Notes under the pieces: generated by a model | The model's database searches: none | What the model saw: only the letters and a program-made list of their open reading frames with translations | Told to the model about the DNA's origin: nothing | Origin: Bacteroidota bacterium | Lineage (GTDB): Bacteria > Bacteroidota > Bacteroidia > Chitinophagales > Chitinophagaceae | DNA: 64,000 nt | Direction: 5' to 3' | NCBI GenBank assembly: GCA_023417815.1 | Contig: JAEZEI010000064.1 | Span: 108,176 to 172,175, forward strand | Made by a program: the position numbers and the translations under genes | Shown: one piece after another, positions 33,798-42,823 of the stretch | How positions within the stretch are numbered: the first letter of the stretch is position 1 | Layout of the letters: the number at the start of each line of letters is the position of its first letter

Positions 33798-34736
33798 ATG
33801 ATCCAGTACTTCAAAATAAGGGAGCATCGTACAGTAGCTGTTGACACCCCCGACCCCGGCACATGGGTGAACGTTCTCCCTCCCCTGAGGCAGGAAGAAT
33901 TTTCGGAATTAAGTTCCGACCTGGGTATACCCATAGATTTTCTAAAAGACTCGCTGGATATTGAAGAAAGAAGCAGGTATGAGAATGAGGACAACGTAAA
34001 GTTGATCGTTATAAAAACTCCAACTGAAAACAATTCCTTCAACGACAGCGACGCATTCTACATTACGATCCCCATCTGTATCATTCTTACCGGTGATCAC
34101 GTAGTAACCGTGAATTCCTTTGAGAATGAAGCTATCAAGAAATTCCTGACCACCTTTCAGAACAGGCAGCCGGATAAGCCCAACATGATGGTGTTGAAAA
34201 TCTTCGAGAAAATCACCACCAATTTCCAGGAACACCTGAAAGAGATCAACCAGCGAAGGAATATGCTGGAACAGCGCTTATATGCCAGCAACAGGAATGA
34301 AGAGCTCTTGCAACTCATGCGGATACAGAAAAGCCTTGTGTATTTTGTAACGGCACTTAGAAGTAATGAATTGCTGATGATGAAGATCGCAAGAACGAAT
34401 TTTCTGAACTTAAGTGAAGATGAAAAGGACCTGTTGGATGATCTCATCATTGAAACATCCCAGGGACTGGAAACTGCCAATACTTATACCAACATTCTGA
34501 GCAGCACCCTGGATGCCTTTGCAAGTATCATTAGTAATAATCAGAACGAGGTGTTGAAGCGACTAAGTACTATCACTATCTTTCTTAGTATTCCTATTCT
34601 TCTTGCCAGCATATATGGTATGAATGTTCCGCTACCCTACAGTGATTCCAAATATGCATTCTGGATCCCTGTTTTATTGAGCGTGATCATCCTGGGCATT
34701 GCTATCTATAAATTCCTGCAAAGCTCCCGTAAATAA
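33798..34736 (+). CDS. CorA-family magnesium/metal transporter
   Basis: The 312-residue protein has a long soluble, coiled N-terminal part (residues 1-245) and two C-terminal membrane helices. The signature YGMN (ASIYGMNVPLPY, residues 272-284) at the end of the first helix marks the CorA selectivity loop, although the second-loop sequence after GMN differs from MPE. The family forms pentameric channels for magnesium or cobalt. Its stop overlaps the start of the NUDIX-GNAT gene by one base. Confidence 0.92.
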   Translation: MIQYFKIREHRTVAVDTPDPGTWVNVLPPLRQEEFSELSSDLGIPIDFLKDSLDIEERSRYENEDNVKLIVIKTPTENNSFNDSDAFYITIPICIILTGDHVVTVNSFENEAIKKFLTTFQNRQPDKPNMMVLKIFEKITTNFQEHLKEINQRRNMLEQRLYASNRNEELLQLMRIQKSLVYFVTALRSNELLMMKIARTNFLNLSEDEKDLLDDLIIETSQGLETANTYTNILSSTLDAFASIISNNQNEVLKRLSTITIFLSIPILLASIYGMNVPLPYSDSKYAFWIPVLLSVIILGIAIYKFLQSSRK

Positions 34737-35770
34737 TGTTCAATGTTAGAGTATACGGCATCTTGAGGGACCCTGCCAACAGGATCCTGGTGAGCGATGA
34801 GATGATCAGGGGCCTGAAGGTTATAAAATTCTGCGGCGGAGGCCTGGAACAAGGTGAAGGGATTGCAGATTGCCTTAAAAGAGAATTCATGGAAGAACTG
34901 CAACTTCCAATCCGCATTAAAAATCATTTCTACACTACAGATTTTTACCAGGAAAGTGCCTTTAAACCAGGTGACCAGGTTATATCTGTATATTACGAAG
35001 TTGAAGGACTTCATCAAATAAGTATCCCGATTCTTTCGGATGATAAGGGAGATTATTTTCAACGTGAAAATGATTCCGAAAAATTCAGGTGGATAGAATT
35101 AGATGAATTCTCGGAAGACTCTGTTACCCTGCCAATAGACAAAGTAGTGGCCCGGATGATCTGCGAAGAACCGGTCCCGGCTTTTTTCAGGAAAGATCAT
35201 TGTTTGGAAAATGAACGGGTGATATTGCATCCCCTGAGGGAGGAGCATTACCAGCAAATACTGCAGGTAGCCTTGCACAAGGAGTTATGGGAATTCACGG
35301 GCGCAAAGGTGCGGTCGGAAACAGATTTTCGGCGGTATTTTGATACTGCCCTGGATGAAAGAAGAAAATTTCTCTCTTATCCATACGCGGTTTTCGACAA
35401 ACGGAATCAATGTTTTGCAGGGAGTACCCGGTTCGCTAATATTTCCTTCCCCGATAAAAGAATGGAAATAGGATGGACGTGGTATCACCCTTCTTTACAG
35501 GGTTCCGGGATAAATGCCGCATGTAAATTCCTGATGCTTTCATATGCATTTGAGTTCCTCGGGCTGAACAGGATAGAACAGAAAACAAGTATTTATAATC
35601 TCCGTTCCCAGGCTGCAATGACGAGACTGGGTGCAACCAGGGAAGGGGTGTTCAGGAAGCATAGTATTAATGAAGACGGAACTGTAAGAGACACTGTTTA
35701 CTTCAGTTATATCGCAGAAGAATGGCCTGCTATTAAAGAGAATGTTTTCAAAAAAATCTATCAGCCATAA
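34736..35770 (+). CDS. NUDIX hydrolase fused to GNAT acetyltransferase
   Basis: The 344-residue protein joins two domains. Residues 1-145 are a NUDIX domain: the box GX5EX7REXXEE is seen as GGLEQGEGIADCLKREFMEE (residues 35-54), with the usual later Gly replaced by Gln. Residues 155-340 are a RimJ/RimL-type GNAT acetyltransferase: LHPLREEHYQQILQV, IGWTWYHPSLQGSGINAACK (acetyl-CoA site) and NLRSQAAMTRLGATREGVFRKH. Neither substrate is known. It is last in the operon. Its final 13 bases lie opposite the 3' end of rnpB. Confidence 0.85.
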   Translation: MFNVRVYGILRDPANRILVSDEMIRGLKVIKFCGGGLEQGEGIADCLKREFMEELQLPIRIKNHFYTTDFYQESAFKPGDQVISVYYEVEGLHQISIPILSDDKGDYFQRENDSEKFRWIELDEFSEDSVTLPIDKVVARMICEEPVPAFFRKDHCLENERVILHPLREEHYQQILQVALHKELWEFTGAKVRSETDFRRYFDTALDERRKFLSYPYAVFDKRNQCFAGSTRFANISFPDKRMEIGWTWYHPSLQGSGINAACKFLMLSYAFEFLGLNRIEQKTSIYNLRSQAAMTRLGATREGVFRKHSINEDGTVRDTVYFSYIAEEWPAIKENVFKKIYQP

Positions 35771-36127
35771 GCCGGATCCTGTTATCCCGGAATATCCGGG
35801 ACGGCTATCATTTATCTGGTCCATACATTACTGCATGGATCTATCTGCCTACCCTCCCCGTTAGCTTAAGCTATTGCCGGGCCGGCAAAACCGGGGTTTA
35901 CATGGCATTTCAGCACACAAGGTTTACCCGCATTGAACATTACTGCCCAATGCCGTGAGCTCTTACCTCACATTTTCACCTTTATCCTGCTTTCGCAGGA
36001 AAGTTATTTTCTGTGGCACTTTCTCTTATCCATCCTTCGATGGATAGCCGGCCGTTAGCCGGTGTGCTGCCCTATGCTGTCCGGACTTTCCTCCCTGTGT
36101 TGCAGAGCGACAGCCGGCTGATAGGCT
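35757..36127 (-). ncRNA. rnpB: RNase P RNA component
   Basis: The minus strand contains the universal block GAGGAAAGTCCGGACA (complement of 36078-36093, CR I) and further RNase P RNA features along about 370 bases. The two ends pair as helix P1: CTATCAGCC at 36124-36116 and GGCTGATAG at 35766-35758, followed by seven T residues (35757-35751) as terminator. RNase P cuts the 5' leaders from tRNA precursors. The 5' end fits the promoter TACCTTTG. The 3' end overlaps the end of the NUDIX-GNAT coding region on the other strand. Confidence 0.93.
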
Positions 36128-36128
36128 A

Positions 36129-36136
36129 CAAAGGTA
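36129..36136 (-). promoter_or_regulatory. Predicted -7 element of rnpB promoter
   Basis: TACCTTTG on the minus strand, an exact TAnnTTTG match placed directly upstream of the RNA 5' end inferred from helix P1. It is good independent support for the promoter type used here. Confidence 0.65.
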
Positions 36137-36307
36137 AAACAGTTTTTTGTGAAGGAATGTTAGAACTCCTTTAAACAGGTTTATCACACTAATATGGAAT
36201 AAAATGCCCAACAATAATAGGCTAAATAGAGATTCACGTTCAAATGAAAATGGCACGAAATTTTAAATATGAGAGGTTACTATTCATTCACAAAAAATCA
36301 AAAGTTT

Positions 36308-36889
36308 ATGGCCACTGCATCTAAAGGAGCAAAAAAATCTGCTCCAAAAAAAACCGCAACCAGGCAGCAGACCGGTATGGACGAAAGTTCTATGCTAATG
36401 GAGCTCTTTATTGATGAGGTAAGGGATATTTATTGGGCAGAGAAGCATCTTGTAAAATCGCTTCCTAAGCTTCAGAAGGCAGCCACTTCAGAGGAACTGA
36501 AGAACGCAATGGAAGACCACCTTGAAGTAACCCGTAACCAGGTTGCGCGACTTGAAGAGATCTTCGAAATGCTTGGCAAACGAGCGCAGGGTAAGAAATG
36601 CGAAGGCATGGAAGGGATCGTAAAAGAAGGTGATTCAGTTATTGAGGATACAGAAAAAGGAACTGCCACCCGCGACGCTGGACTTATTATGGCTGCTCAA
36701 AAAGTTGAACATTATGAGATCGCCACTTATGGCAGCCTAGTAACACTTGCCAACACGCTAGGTCTTGAAGATATCGCGGCAATGCTCCAGGAAACACTTG
36801 ATGAGGAAAAAGAGGCAGATGAGCTTCTCACTAGCATCGCAGAAAGCTCAATTAACATTGAGGCTGCTGAAGAAGACGAAGAAGAATAA
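36308..36889 (+). CDS. DUF892 (YciE-type ferritin-like) protein
   Basis: The 193-residue protein has a basic low-complexity N-terminus (ATASKGAKKSAPKKTATR) and then one DUF892 domain: MLMELFIDEVRDIYWAEKHLVKSLPKLQ, LEVTRNQVARLEEIFEMLG, MAAQKVEHYEIATYGSLVTLA and LQETLDEEKEADELLTSIAE. These helices hold the Glu and His pairs of a ferritin-like di-iron four-helix bundle. Relatives are stress-induced; the exact role is unknown. ATG 36308 is chosen over an upstream in-frame ATG (36269). Confidence 0.88.
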   Translation: MATASKGAKKSAPKKTATRQQTGMDESSMLMELFIDEVRDIYWAEKHLVKSLPKLQKAATSEELKNAMEDHLEVTRNQVARLEEIFEMLGKRAQGKKCEGMEGIVKEGDSVIEDTEKGTATRDAGLIMAAQKVEHYEIATYGSLVTLANTLGLEDIAAMLQETLDEEKEADELLTSIAESSINIEAAEEDEEE

Positions 36890-36908
36890 CGAAAAGATAA
36901 ATGATTGT

Positions 36909-36940
36909 AAAGGGCTGAAAATATTCAGCCCTTTCTTATT
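36909..36940. terminator. Terminator between DUF892 and DUF2027-Smr genes
   Basis: AAAGGGCTGAA (36909-36919), loop AATA, TTCAGCCCTTT (36924-36934) then CTTATTT. It terminates the plus-strand DUF892 gene and, in the other direction, may serve the convergent gene. Confidence 0.82.
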
Positions 36941-36951
36941 TGGATCAGATA

Positions 36952-37968
36952 TTATTTCAGGCTGATCTCAGTTGCCCCCCAACCGTATAGGGGATGGTAA
37001 CGATTGATAAAGCTTGAAACTTCGGACTTATTTCGAAGTCGCTGGTGTATTTCATCACGCAATCTTCCTTCACCCACTCCATGTATAATAATCAAGGATG
37101 TCTGGTGATGCAAAACCGAAAGATCATAATATTTTTCAAAGGCACTCAATTGAATGGCAAGTATATCCTGGACAGATAAATGATCAAATTTATCTGTTAG
37201 TTTCTCGATATGCAGATCCACAACAGACCGGGCAGGTGTAGCATACTCCCTGGCTTTTCCGGCATCGTAGAACCTGAAACCGGACTTATTTAGTTTAGAC
37301 AGATCAAGCCTTGGTTCGGGTTCTTTATCAGGAAATGTTTCAAAAAGCATGAACGAAAAGGAAGCTTCGTTGTTAACACGCGTATTCTCGAGTTTTTTGA
37401 CCAGTTGTTTTGGCTTCAGCTTAAAAGTAGTTTCATGGTATGGAACCTTTCCCTTTTGAGGCTTCCCAGGTTCAAATACAAAGTCGAACCTTGGCCCATC
37501 ACCCATGTCCTCCAGCATCACATCGTGCAGGTAGAAATCACTAAGCGGAAATAACGTATTTGAGAGAGAAAAATGGGACTCGTCACCGAAATTCAGCTCA
37601 TATTTGAAGTTATAGGTCTCCTCATCATGATTAATAAGAACCACTTTTAATTTTTCGATCACATCATCATCAAAGATATCCTTATCATAAACCGGGATGA
37701 AACTGAGCCCTACTCCATCCCTGGTCTTCTTCCTGGAAGGTTGTTTTTCGCGTTTAACATGGTCGACATAGATCTTTTTTTTCTCAACAGCCACTTTCTT
37801 TTTCTGGGTGAACATCTTGAAGTAGGGAAAATCAATCTGGTCCATATAAGCCGGGAACCTCACACCTCTTACCTCGATCATGACCATGTTCTCGTTAATG
37901 ATCTCAACCACCTGGCCCTCTTCCTCTGAATGCAACACAATGATCTTATCTCCCACCTGGTATTTCAT
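36952..37968 (-). CDS. DUF2027 and Smr (MutS2-like) domain protein
   Basis: The 338-residue protein starts with a KOW-like turn (KYQVGDKIIVLHSEEEGQV) of the DUF2027 region, has a middle beta domain (about residues 90-230), and ends with an Smr domain: VVDLHIEKLTDKFDHLS and LIIIHGVGEGRLRDEIHQRL, the HGxG motif found in MutS2 nucleases and ribosome-rescue factors. The MutS ATPase part is absent. The fusion is characteristic of Bacteroidota; its activity (nuclease or RNA/ribosome binding) is not known. The amino acid permease gene ends 17 bases upstream of its ATG on the same strand's far side. Confidence 0.83.
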   Translation of the reverse strand: MKYQVGDKIIVLHSEEEGQVVEIINENMVMIEVRGVRFPAYMDQIDFPYFKMFTQKKKVAVEKKKIYVDHVKREKQPSRKKTRDGVGLSFIPVYDKDIFDDDVIEKLKVVLINHDEETYNFKYELNFGDESHFSLSNTLFPLSDFYLHDVMLEDMGDGPRFDFVFEPGKPQKGKVPYHETTFKLKPKQLVKKLENTRVNNEASFSFMLFETFPDKEPEPRLDLSKLNKSGFRFYDAGKAREYATPARSVVDLHIEKLTDKFDHLSVQDILAIQLSAFEKYYDLSVLHHQTSLIIIHGVGEGRLRDEIHQRLRNKSEVSSFINRYHPLYGWGATEISLK

Positions 37969-37985
37969 CCTGCAAAAATAGGCAG

Positions 37986-39683
37986 TTAATGAGGATCCTT
38001 TGCAAGCCTGCTGTTACGGTATCCATAAAAGAAGTATATGATCAACCCTAGCCCCATCCAGACAAAAAACCAGAACCAGCTAACGGATGGGATCTCGATC
38101 ATAAGATAGGCGCATGTAAGAACTCCCATCACCGGGATAAAGGAATAATTCCTGAGAAAAGTAAACACCGCCAATACAACCGCAACGATTATATAAACAA
38201 TAAATAATACCTCCTGGTATGATTCGTCGGCAATATTGGCAAAAGCTGCGGTAAGCCGCTCACGGGAAATGAATATGAATATTGCAACCAGCAGCGGAAT
38301 TATCAACTTGCCATTGATATATGGCAACTGGAATTTACCCTTCTCCTTAGGAAGTCTTGGCAAAAGAAGAACCCCACCACTTACCAATACAAAAGCGAAA
38401 AGGGTTCCAATACTGGTTAGGTCAGTTACCAGGCCACCTTCAATAAACAATGCCCCTACAGCCACTATCGCTCCTGCTACTATGGTAGAAAAAGACGGGG
38501 TCCTGAATTTTGGATGGATCTTCTGGAATTTTTTAGGAAGAAGACCGTCGCGGCTCATGCTCATCCAGATCCTGGGTTGGCCTAACTGGAATACCAGAAT
38601 CACCGAAGTAGTGGCAACTACGGCACTGATAGATACTATCGTCTCGATCCAGGGTGCACGCTCTTCAAAAACGAAAGCCAGGGGATCATTCACCCCTTTA
38701 AAGTTCTCATAACTTTCTATTCCTGTAAGCACCAGTGCTATCAGGATATATAGGCCGGTGCATATCAACAGGGAATTAATCATCCCCCTGGGCATATCTC
38801 TTTGGGGGTTCCTGCATTCTTCGGCTGTGGTGGATATTGCATCAAAACCGATGTATGCATAGAATACAGCGGAAACGCCTTTAAGAACGCCTTCGAACCC
38901 ATTTGGCATGAAAGGCCGCCAGTTATTGGTATCTACAAAGAATGCCCCTGCAACAATTACGAATATGATCACAGCAATTTTGAAGATCACCATGAAGTTC
39001 GCTGACTGCTTACTTTCCTTAATCCCCCTGTATGCAAGCCAGGTTATCAAAGCAATGATTATAAATGCTGGCAGGTTAAAGAAAATCGGGCTTCCACCAA
39101 TGGTTGGAGCATTATTATATGCATCTATTGCAAACCGGTAACTTTCCTGCTGTGCTGCAGTGAGCGTTTCGCCCGAAGCAAAGGCAGCAGTAGCTTCATT
39201 GAAGGCTGCATTTGCGGTCATAGGGTCCACTAGCATCCAGTCTGGAAGATGAATATTGAATACATGAACAAGCAGGTTATTGAAGTAACCGCTCCATGAA
39301 ATTGCCACTACGATATTTCCTATCGCGTATTCAAGGATCAGCGCCCATCCTATGATCCAGGCAATGATCTCGCCAAATGCCACATATGAATAAGTATACG
39401 CGCTGCCAGCTACCGGCACCCGGCTTGCAAACTCAGCATAACAAAGTGCAGAAAAGCCGCAAGTGATAGCGGTGATAATAAACAGAACAGATATTCCAGG
39501 TCCCCCATTGAAAGCGGCATTTCCGATCGTGGAAAATATGCCTGCCCCTACCACCGCCGCTATCCCAAGAAAAGTAAGATCGCGCACACCCAGCACCCTG
39601 TTCAGTTTTTCACTGTCTGGCTCAGCTGAATATTCACTGTTTATTTTTGAAATGCTCTTCTTTCTGAATAAGGAACTTGACAT
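37986..39683 (-). CDS. APC-superfamily amino acid permease
   Basis: The 565-residue protein has about 12-14 membrane helices and typical APC motifs: LGIAAVVGAGIFSTIGNAAF in the first helix, GFSALCYAEFASRVPVAGSAY, and FYAYIGFDAISTTAEECRNPQRDMPRGM near residue 270. This matches cationic amino acid transporters (CAT/YfnA type). The loop around residues 150-190 is unusually long (TAAQQESYRF). The substrate cannot be inferred exactly. It lies next to but not clearly in an operon with the DUF2027-Smr gene. Confidence 0.9.
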   Translation of the reverse strand: MSSSLFRKKSISKINSEYSAEPDSEKLNRVLGVRDLTFLGIAAVVGAGIFSTIGNAAFNGGPGISVLFIITAITCGFSALCYAEFASRVPVAGSAYTYSYVAFGEIIAWIIGWALILEYAIGNIVVAISWSGYFNNLLVHVFNIHLPDWMLVDPMTANAAFNEATAAFASGETLTAAQQESYRFAIDAYNNAPTIGGSPIFFNLPAFIIIALITWLAYRGIKESKQSANFMVIFKIAVIIFVIVAGAFFVDTNNWRPFMPNGFEGVLKGVSAVFYAYIGFDAISTTAEECRNPQRDMPRGMINSLLICTGLYILIALVLTGIESYENFKGVNDPLAFVFEERAPWIETIVSISAVVATTSVILVFQLGQPRIWMSMSRDGLLPKKFQKIHPKFRTPSFSTIVAGAIVAVGALFIEGGLVTDLTSIGTLFAFVLVSGGVLLLPRLPKEKGKFQLPYINGKLIIPLLVAIFIFISRERLTAAFANIADESYQEVLFIVYIIVAVVLAVFTFLRNYSFIPVMGVLTCAYLMIEIPSVSWFWFFVWMGLGLIIYFFYGYRNSRLAKDPH

Positions 39684-39728
39684 ATTAGTTTTGGTTTATA
39701 AGATCAAAAGGTAAATATCAATAAGGAA

Positions 39729-40694
39729 TTAATTTTCTCTCATTAACAGCATCCTGGCAAGTTCGGCCAGATCCTTTTTCCTCTCGGATAAAACAGCTAT
39801 CTCCTCAAGGTGGAACATAGCCCTATCAAAAAAACTTTCCTTTAAGGTATGAGCCCATTTATCAACACCAACCTGCCGGTATATTTCCAGCACCTCTTCA
39901 ATTTTTCCCGGGAAATCTCCATTTAATAATTCCGTCATCCTTTTCCTGGTAGACTGATCAGCAATTTCCATTGTATGGATCAGAAGGAAGGTTTTTTTAT
40001 TTGCAAGAATGTCCCCACCCTTCACTTTGCCGAATTTCTCGGGATCCCCGAAAGCATCAAGATAATCATCCTGTACCTGGAAAGCTATACCAAGGTTCTT
40101 TCCGAATGCGAATAAATGATCCTGGTTGCCAGCTCCTGCCCCGCCAATTATTGCTCCCATTTGAAGGCTTGCAGCCAGTAGAACAGAAGTTTTCAGGGTG
40201 ATCATCTCGAGATATTTATCAAACCGGACCTCCGCGCATTTTTCAAAATCCATATCCATTTGCTGTCCTTCACATACCTCCCGGGCAGTGCGGTTAAACA
40301 ACGACAATATAGGCTGCAGTCTGTCAACAGGTACTTTTGCTAATTCCTCGTACGCTTTAACCAGTAATACATCTCCGGACAATAATGCCGTGTTTGTTCC
40401 AAATTGTTCATGCACGGTTGGCTTCCCTCTTCTCAGGGGCGCTTTATCCATTATGTCATCATGTACCAGGGTGAAGTTGTGAAATAATTCAACGGCATTT
40501 GCAACATGGTAGGTTACCGGCTCAAGGTCATTAAAAAGTTCATTTCCGAGCAACGCGAGCACTGGCCGGACCCTTTTCCCGCCAAGTTTCAGGATATATG
40601 AAGATGCATCATATAAGGGAGAATCATTTTCCCATTTGGCCACTTCCCTGAACTGAGATTCAAAGCTGGCTGAAAGCGATTTAAAACTATTCAA
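39729..40694 (-). CDS. Polyprenyl diphosphate synthase (E-type)
   Basis: The enzyme condenses isopentenyl diphosphate with an allylic diphosphate into longer isoprenoid chains. The 321-residue protein carries both aspartate-rich motifs: LVHDDIMDKAPLRRGKPTVH (DDxxD) and FQVQDDYLDAFGDPEKFGK (DDxxD), and GGKRVRPVL. The residues before the first motif fit a medium chain producer (geranylgeranyl or longer, as for menaquinone), but chain length is inference. It starts with a TTG at 40694, the base after the rnr stop, so it is coupled to rnr. Confidence 0.9.
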   Translation of the reverse strand: MNSFKSLSASFESQFREVAKWENDSPLYDASSYILKLGGKRVRPVLALLGNELFNDLEPVTYHVANAVELFHNFTLVHDDIMDKAPLRRGKPTVHEQFGTNTALLSGDVLLVKAYEELAKVPVDRLQPILSLFNRTAREVCEGQQMDMDFEKCAEVRFDKYLEMITLKTSVLLAASLQMGAIIGGAGAGNQDHLFAFGKNLGIAFQVQDDYLDAFGDPEKFGKVKGGDILANKKTFLLIHTMEIADQSTRKRMTELLNGDFPGKIEEVLEIYRQVGVDKWAHTLKESFFDRAMFHLEEIAVLSERKKDLAELARMLLMREN

Positions 40695-42701
40695 CTACTT
40701 TGTTTTGGTCTTTTTTTCTTTTTTCTTTTTACCGGGCGAACGCTTTTCTTCGACTGCCGTATCTTCTTCCCGGCCACCACCGCCTACCCATTCATAATCC
40801 AATTGGCGCTTTTCAAGGCTGGCAGCCACAACCTTTATCCGAACCTTATCGCCCATCCTGAAGCTTTTCCTCGTTCTCATTCCAACAAGAGAGAAGTTTT
40901 CAGCATCATGACGGAAATCATCATATTCTGAAAGGTCTTTTACACTAACGAGACCCTCACATTTATGTTCTATTGTTTCAACCCAGAAACCAAAAGAAGC
41001 TACCCCACTTATCACCCCGTCGAATTCTTCCCCCAGATAATCACGCATAAACTCTACCTGCTTATACTTATTTCCTGCCCTTTCAGCTTCCATTGCAGAA
41101 CGTTCCATTGCGCTGCAGTGAATGCATTTTTCGTCCATTTTCTTGTCGATGCGTATATCCTTATCAATTACTTCCTGCACGATCCTGTGCACCATTATAT
41201 CCGGATACCTTCTGATAGGAGACGTAAAATGGCAATAATGTTCGAAGCCAAGCCCATAGTGACCGATATTCTCCGGCGTATATGCAGCCTTGGCCATAGT
41301 TCGTATCCCGAGTTGCTCAAGTACGTGCTGTTCAGGCTTTCCATGCACTTCCTTGAGTAATTTATTGAAGGATTCGGCTACGGCGAATTCATCCTTCATG
41401 TTGAATTTATAACCGAATTTTTTCGCAAATGCTACAAAGGGCAATAGTTTCTCCTCATCCGGTGTATCATGTATGCGGTAAGGGAATGGGATTGGTTCCT
41501 TATTAACCTTCACTTTGGAGATATATTCGGCCACAGTTCTGTTGGCAAGAAGCATGAATTCCTCGATAAGCTGGTGCGATTCCTGGCTCTCCTTTACAAT
41601 AATGCCAATTGGTTTTCCTTTTTCATCGAGTTTGAAACGCACTTCTTGCGAGGAAAAATTTATTGCACCATTCCTGAATCTTTCTGCCCTGAATTTCTTT
41701 GCAAGATCGTTCAGTAATAAAATGGCTTTATGATGCAGCCCGTCTTTTGATTCAATGGTTTGCTGCACCTCTTCATAGGTGAACCGGTGGTTACTGTGGA
41801 TCACCGTCCTGCCGATCCATTTATGTTTTATTTCAGCGCGGTTGCTGATCTGGAAAATTACAGAGAAGGTGTATTTGTCTTCGTTCGGCCTGAGTGAACA
41901 AAGTTCATTGCTGATCTTTTCAGGTAACATGGGGTTAACCCTGTCGGGCAGATAAACACTAGTTGCACGCTCGTAACCGGTTTTATCCAGAAGGCTTCCC
42001 GGTAAAACAAAATGGCTTACATCTGCAATATGGACCCCGATCTCGTAAAGCCCGTTATCAAGATTACGAATAGATAATGCATCATCAAAATCGCGGGCAT
42101 CAACAGGATCGATGGTAAAAGTCAGGATATCCCGGTAATCCTTCCGTTTGCGGAGTTCTTCCCTTGTGATCTTTCCATCGAGGCTTTCTGCTGCGGCAAG
42201 TACCTCATCCTCAAATTTCAGAGGGAAGCCTGCATCTACAAGAATTTCTTTCATCGCCATATCCGATTCATCTTCCGCCTTCAGTACCGATACCACTTCT
42301 CCTTCTGGCTTCTTATCTTTTTTATCCCACTTTACAAACCGCACGATCACCCTGTCTCCGTTAACTGCATCCTTAAGTTTCTGTGGAGGAATGAAAAAGT
42401 CCGGCATTTGTTTATCCGAACCTGGCAGAAAGAATGCTACATTCTTATTGACCTCAAGAGTTCCGACGAATTCAGATTGTTTCCTTTCGAGAACATCCAC
42501 AATACGTCCCTCCACCCTTTGTCCTCTTCCTTCTTTAGGTTTTACCTGAACAGCCACAGTATCGCCATGAAATGCAGTACCGAAATCATTGGGTTTAACA
42601 ATAATATCGCGGTGAAGGCCTTCAACGATCACAAATCCCATCCCGCTCCTGCTTATATCAAGTCTGCCTTTTAAGGTATTTTCTGCTTTCTTTTTACTCA
42701 T
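40695..42701 (-). CDS. rnr: Ribonuclease R
   Basis: RNase R is a processive 3'-5' exoribonuclease that degrades structured RNA. The 668-residue protein shows a cold-shock domain N-terminally (GRLDISRSGMGFVIVEG), the RNB catalytic core with FTIDPVDARDFDDALSI (active-site Asp cluster) and YGLGFEHYCHFTSPIRRYPD, and a C-terminal S1 domain (FDGVISGVASFGFWVE) with a Lys-rich tail (RSPGKKKKEKKTKTK). The polyprenyl synthase gene begins at the next base. Confidence 0.95.
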   Translation of the reverse strand: MSKKKAENTLKGRLDISRSGMGFVIVEGLHRDIIVKPNDFGTAFHGDTVAVQVKPKEGRGQRVEGRIVDVLERKQSEFVGTLEVNKNVAFFLPGSDKQMPDFFIPPQKLKDAVNGDRVIVRFVKWDKKDKKPEGEVVSVLKAEDESDMAMKEILVDAGFPLKFEDEVLAAAESLDGKITREELRKRKDYRDILTFTIDPVDARDFDDALSIRNLDNGLYEIGVHIADVSHFVLPGSLLDKTGYERATSVYLPDRVNPMLPEKISNELCSLRPNEDKYTFSVIFQISNRAEIKHKWIGRTVIHSNHRFTYEEVQQTIESKDGLHHKAILLLNDLAKKFRAERFRNGAINFSSQEVRFKLDEKGKPIGIIVKESQESHQLIEEFMLLANRTVAEYISKVKVNKEPIPFPYRIHDTPDEEKLLPFVAFAKKFGYKFNMKDEFAVAESFNKLLKEVHGKPEQHVLEQLGIRTMAKAAYTPENIGHYGLGFEHYCHFTSPIRRYPDIMVHRIVQEVIDKDIRIDKKMDEKCIHCSAMERSAMEAERAGNKYKQVEFMRDYLGEEFDGVISGVASFGFWVETIEHKCEGLVSVKDLSEYDDFRHDAENFSLVGMRTRKSFRMGDKVRIKVVAASLEKRQLDYEWVGGGGREEDTAVEEKRSPGKKKKEKKTKTK

Positions 42702-42823
42702 ACTGCTTTTGACACGTTCGGTCCAAATTTACCGATGTATTAGAATTCACCAATGTTTTTCCTTTACATAACCAAAACTTTGCCATGGCTTTATCCTACC
42801 TTTAAAAGGCATAAAGTATAGAT

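Noticed and set aside
35771..36256. Small frames on both strands
   Set aside because: They lie within the RNase P RNA gene and its flank.
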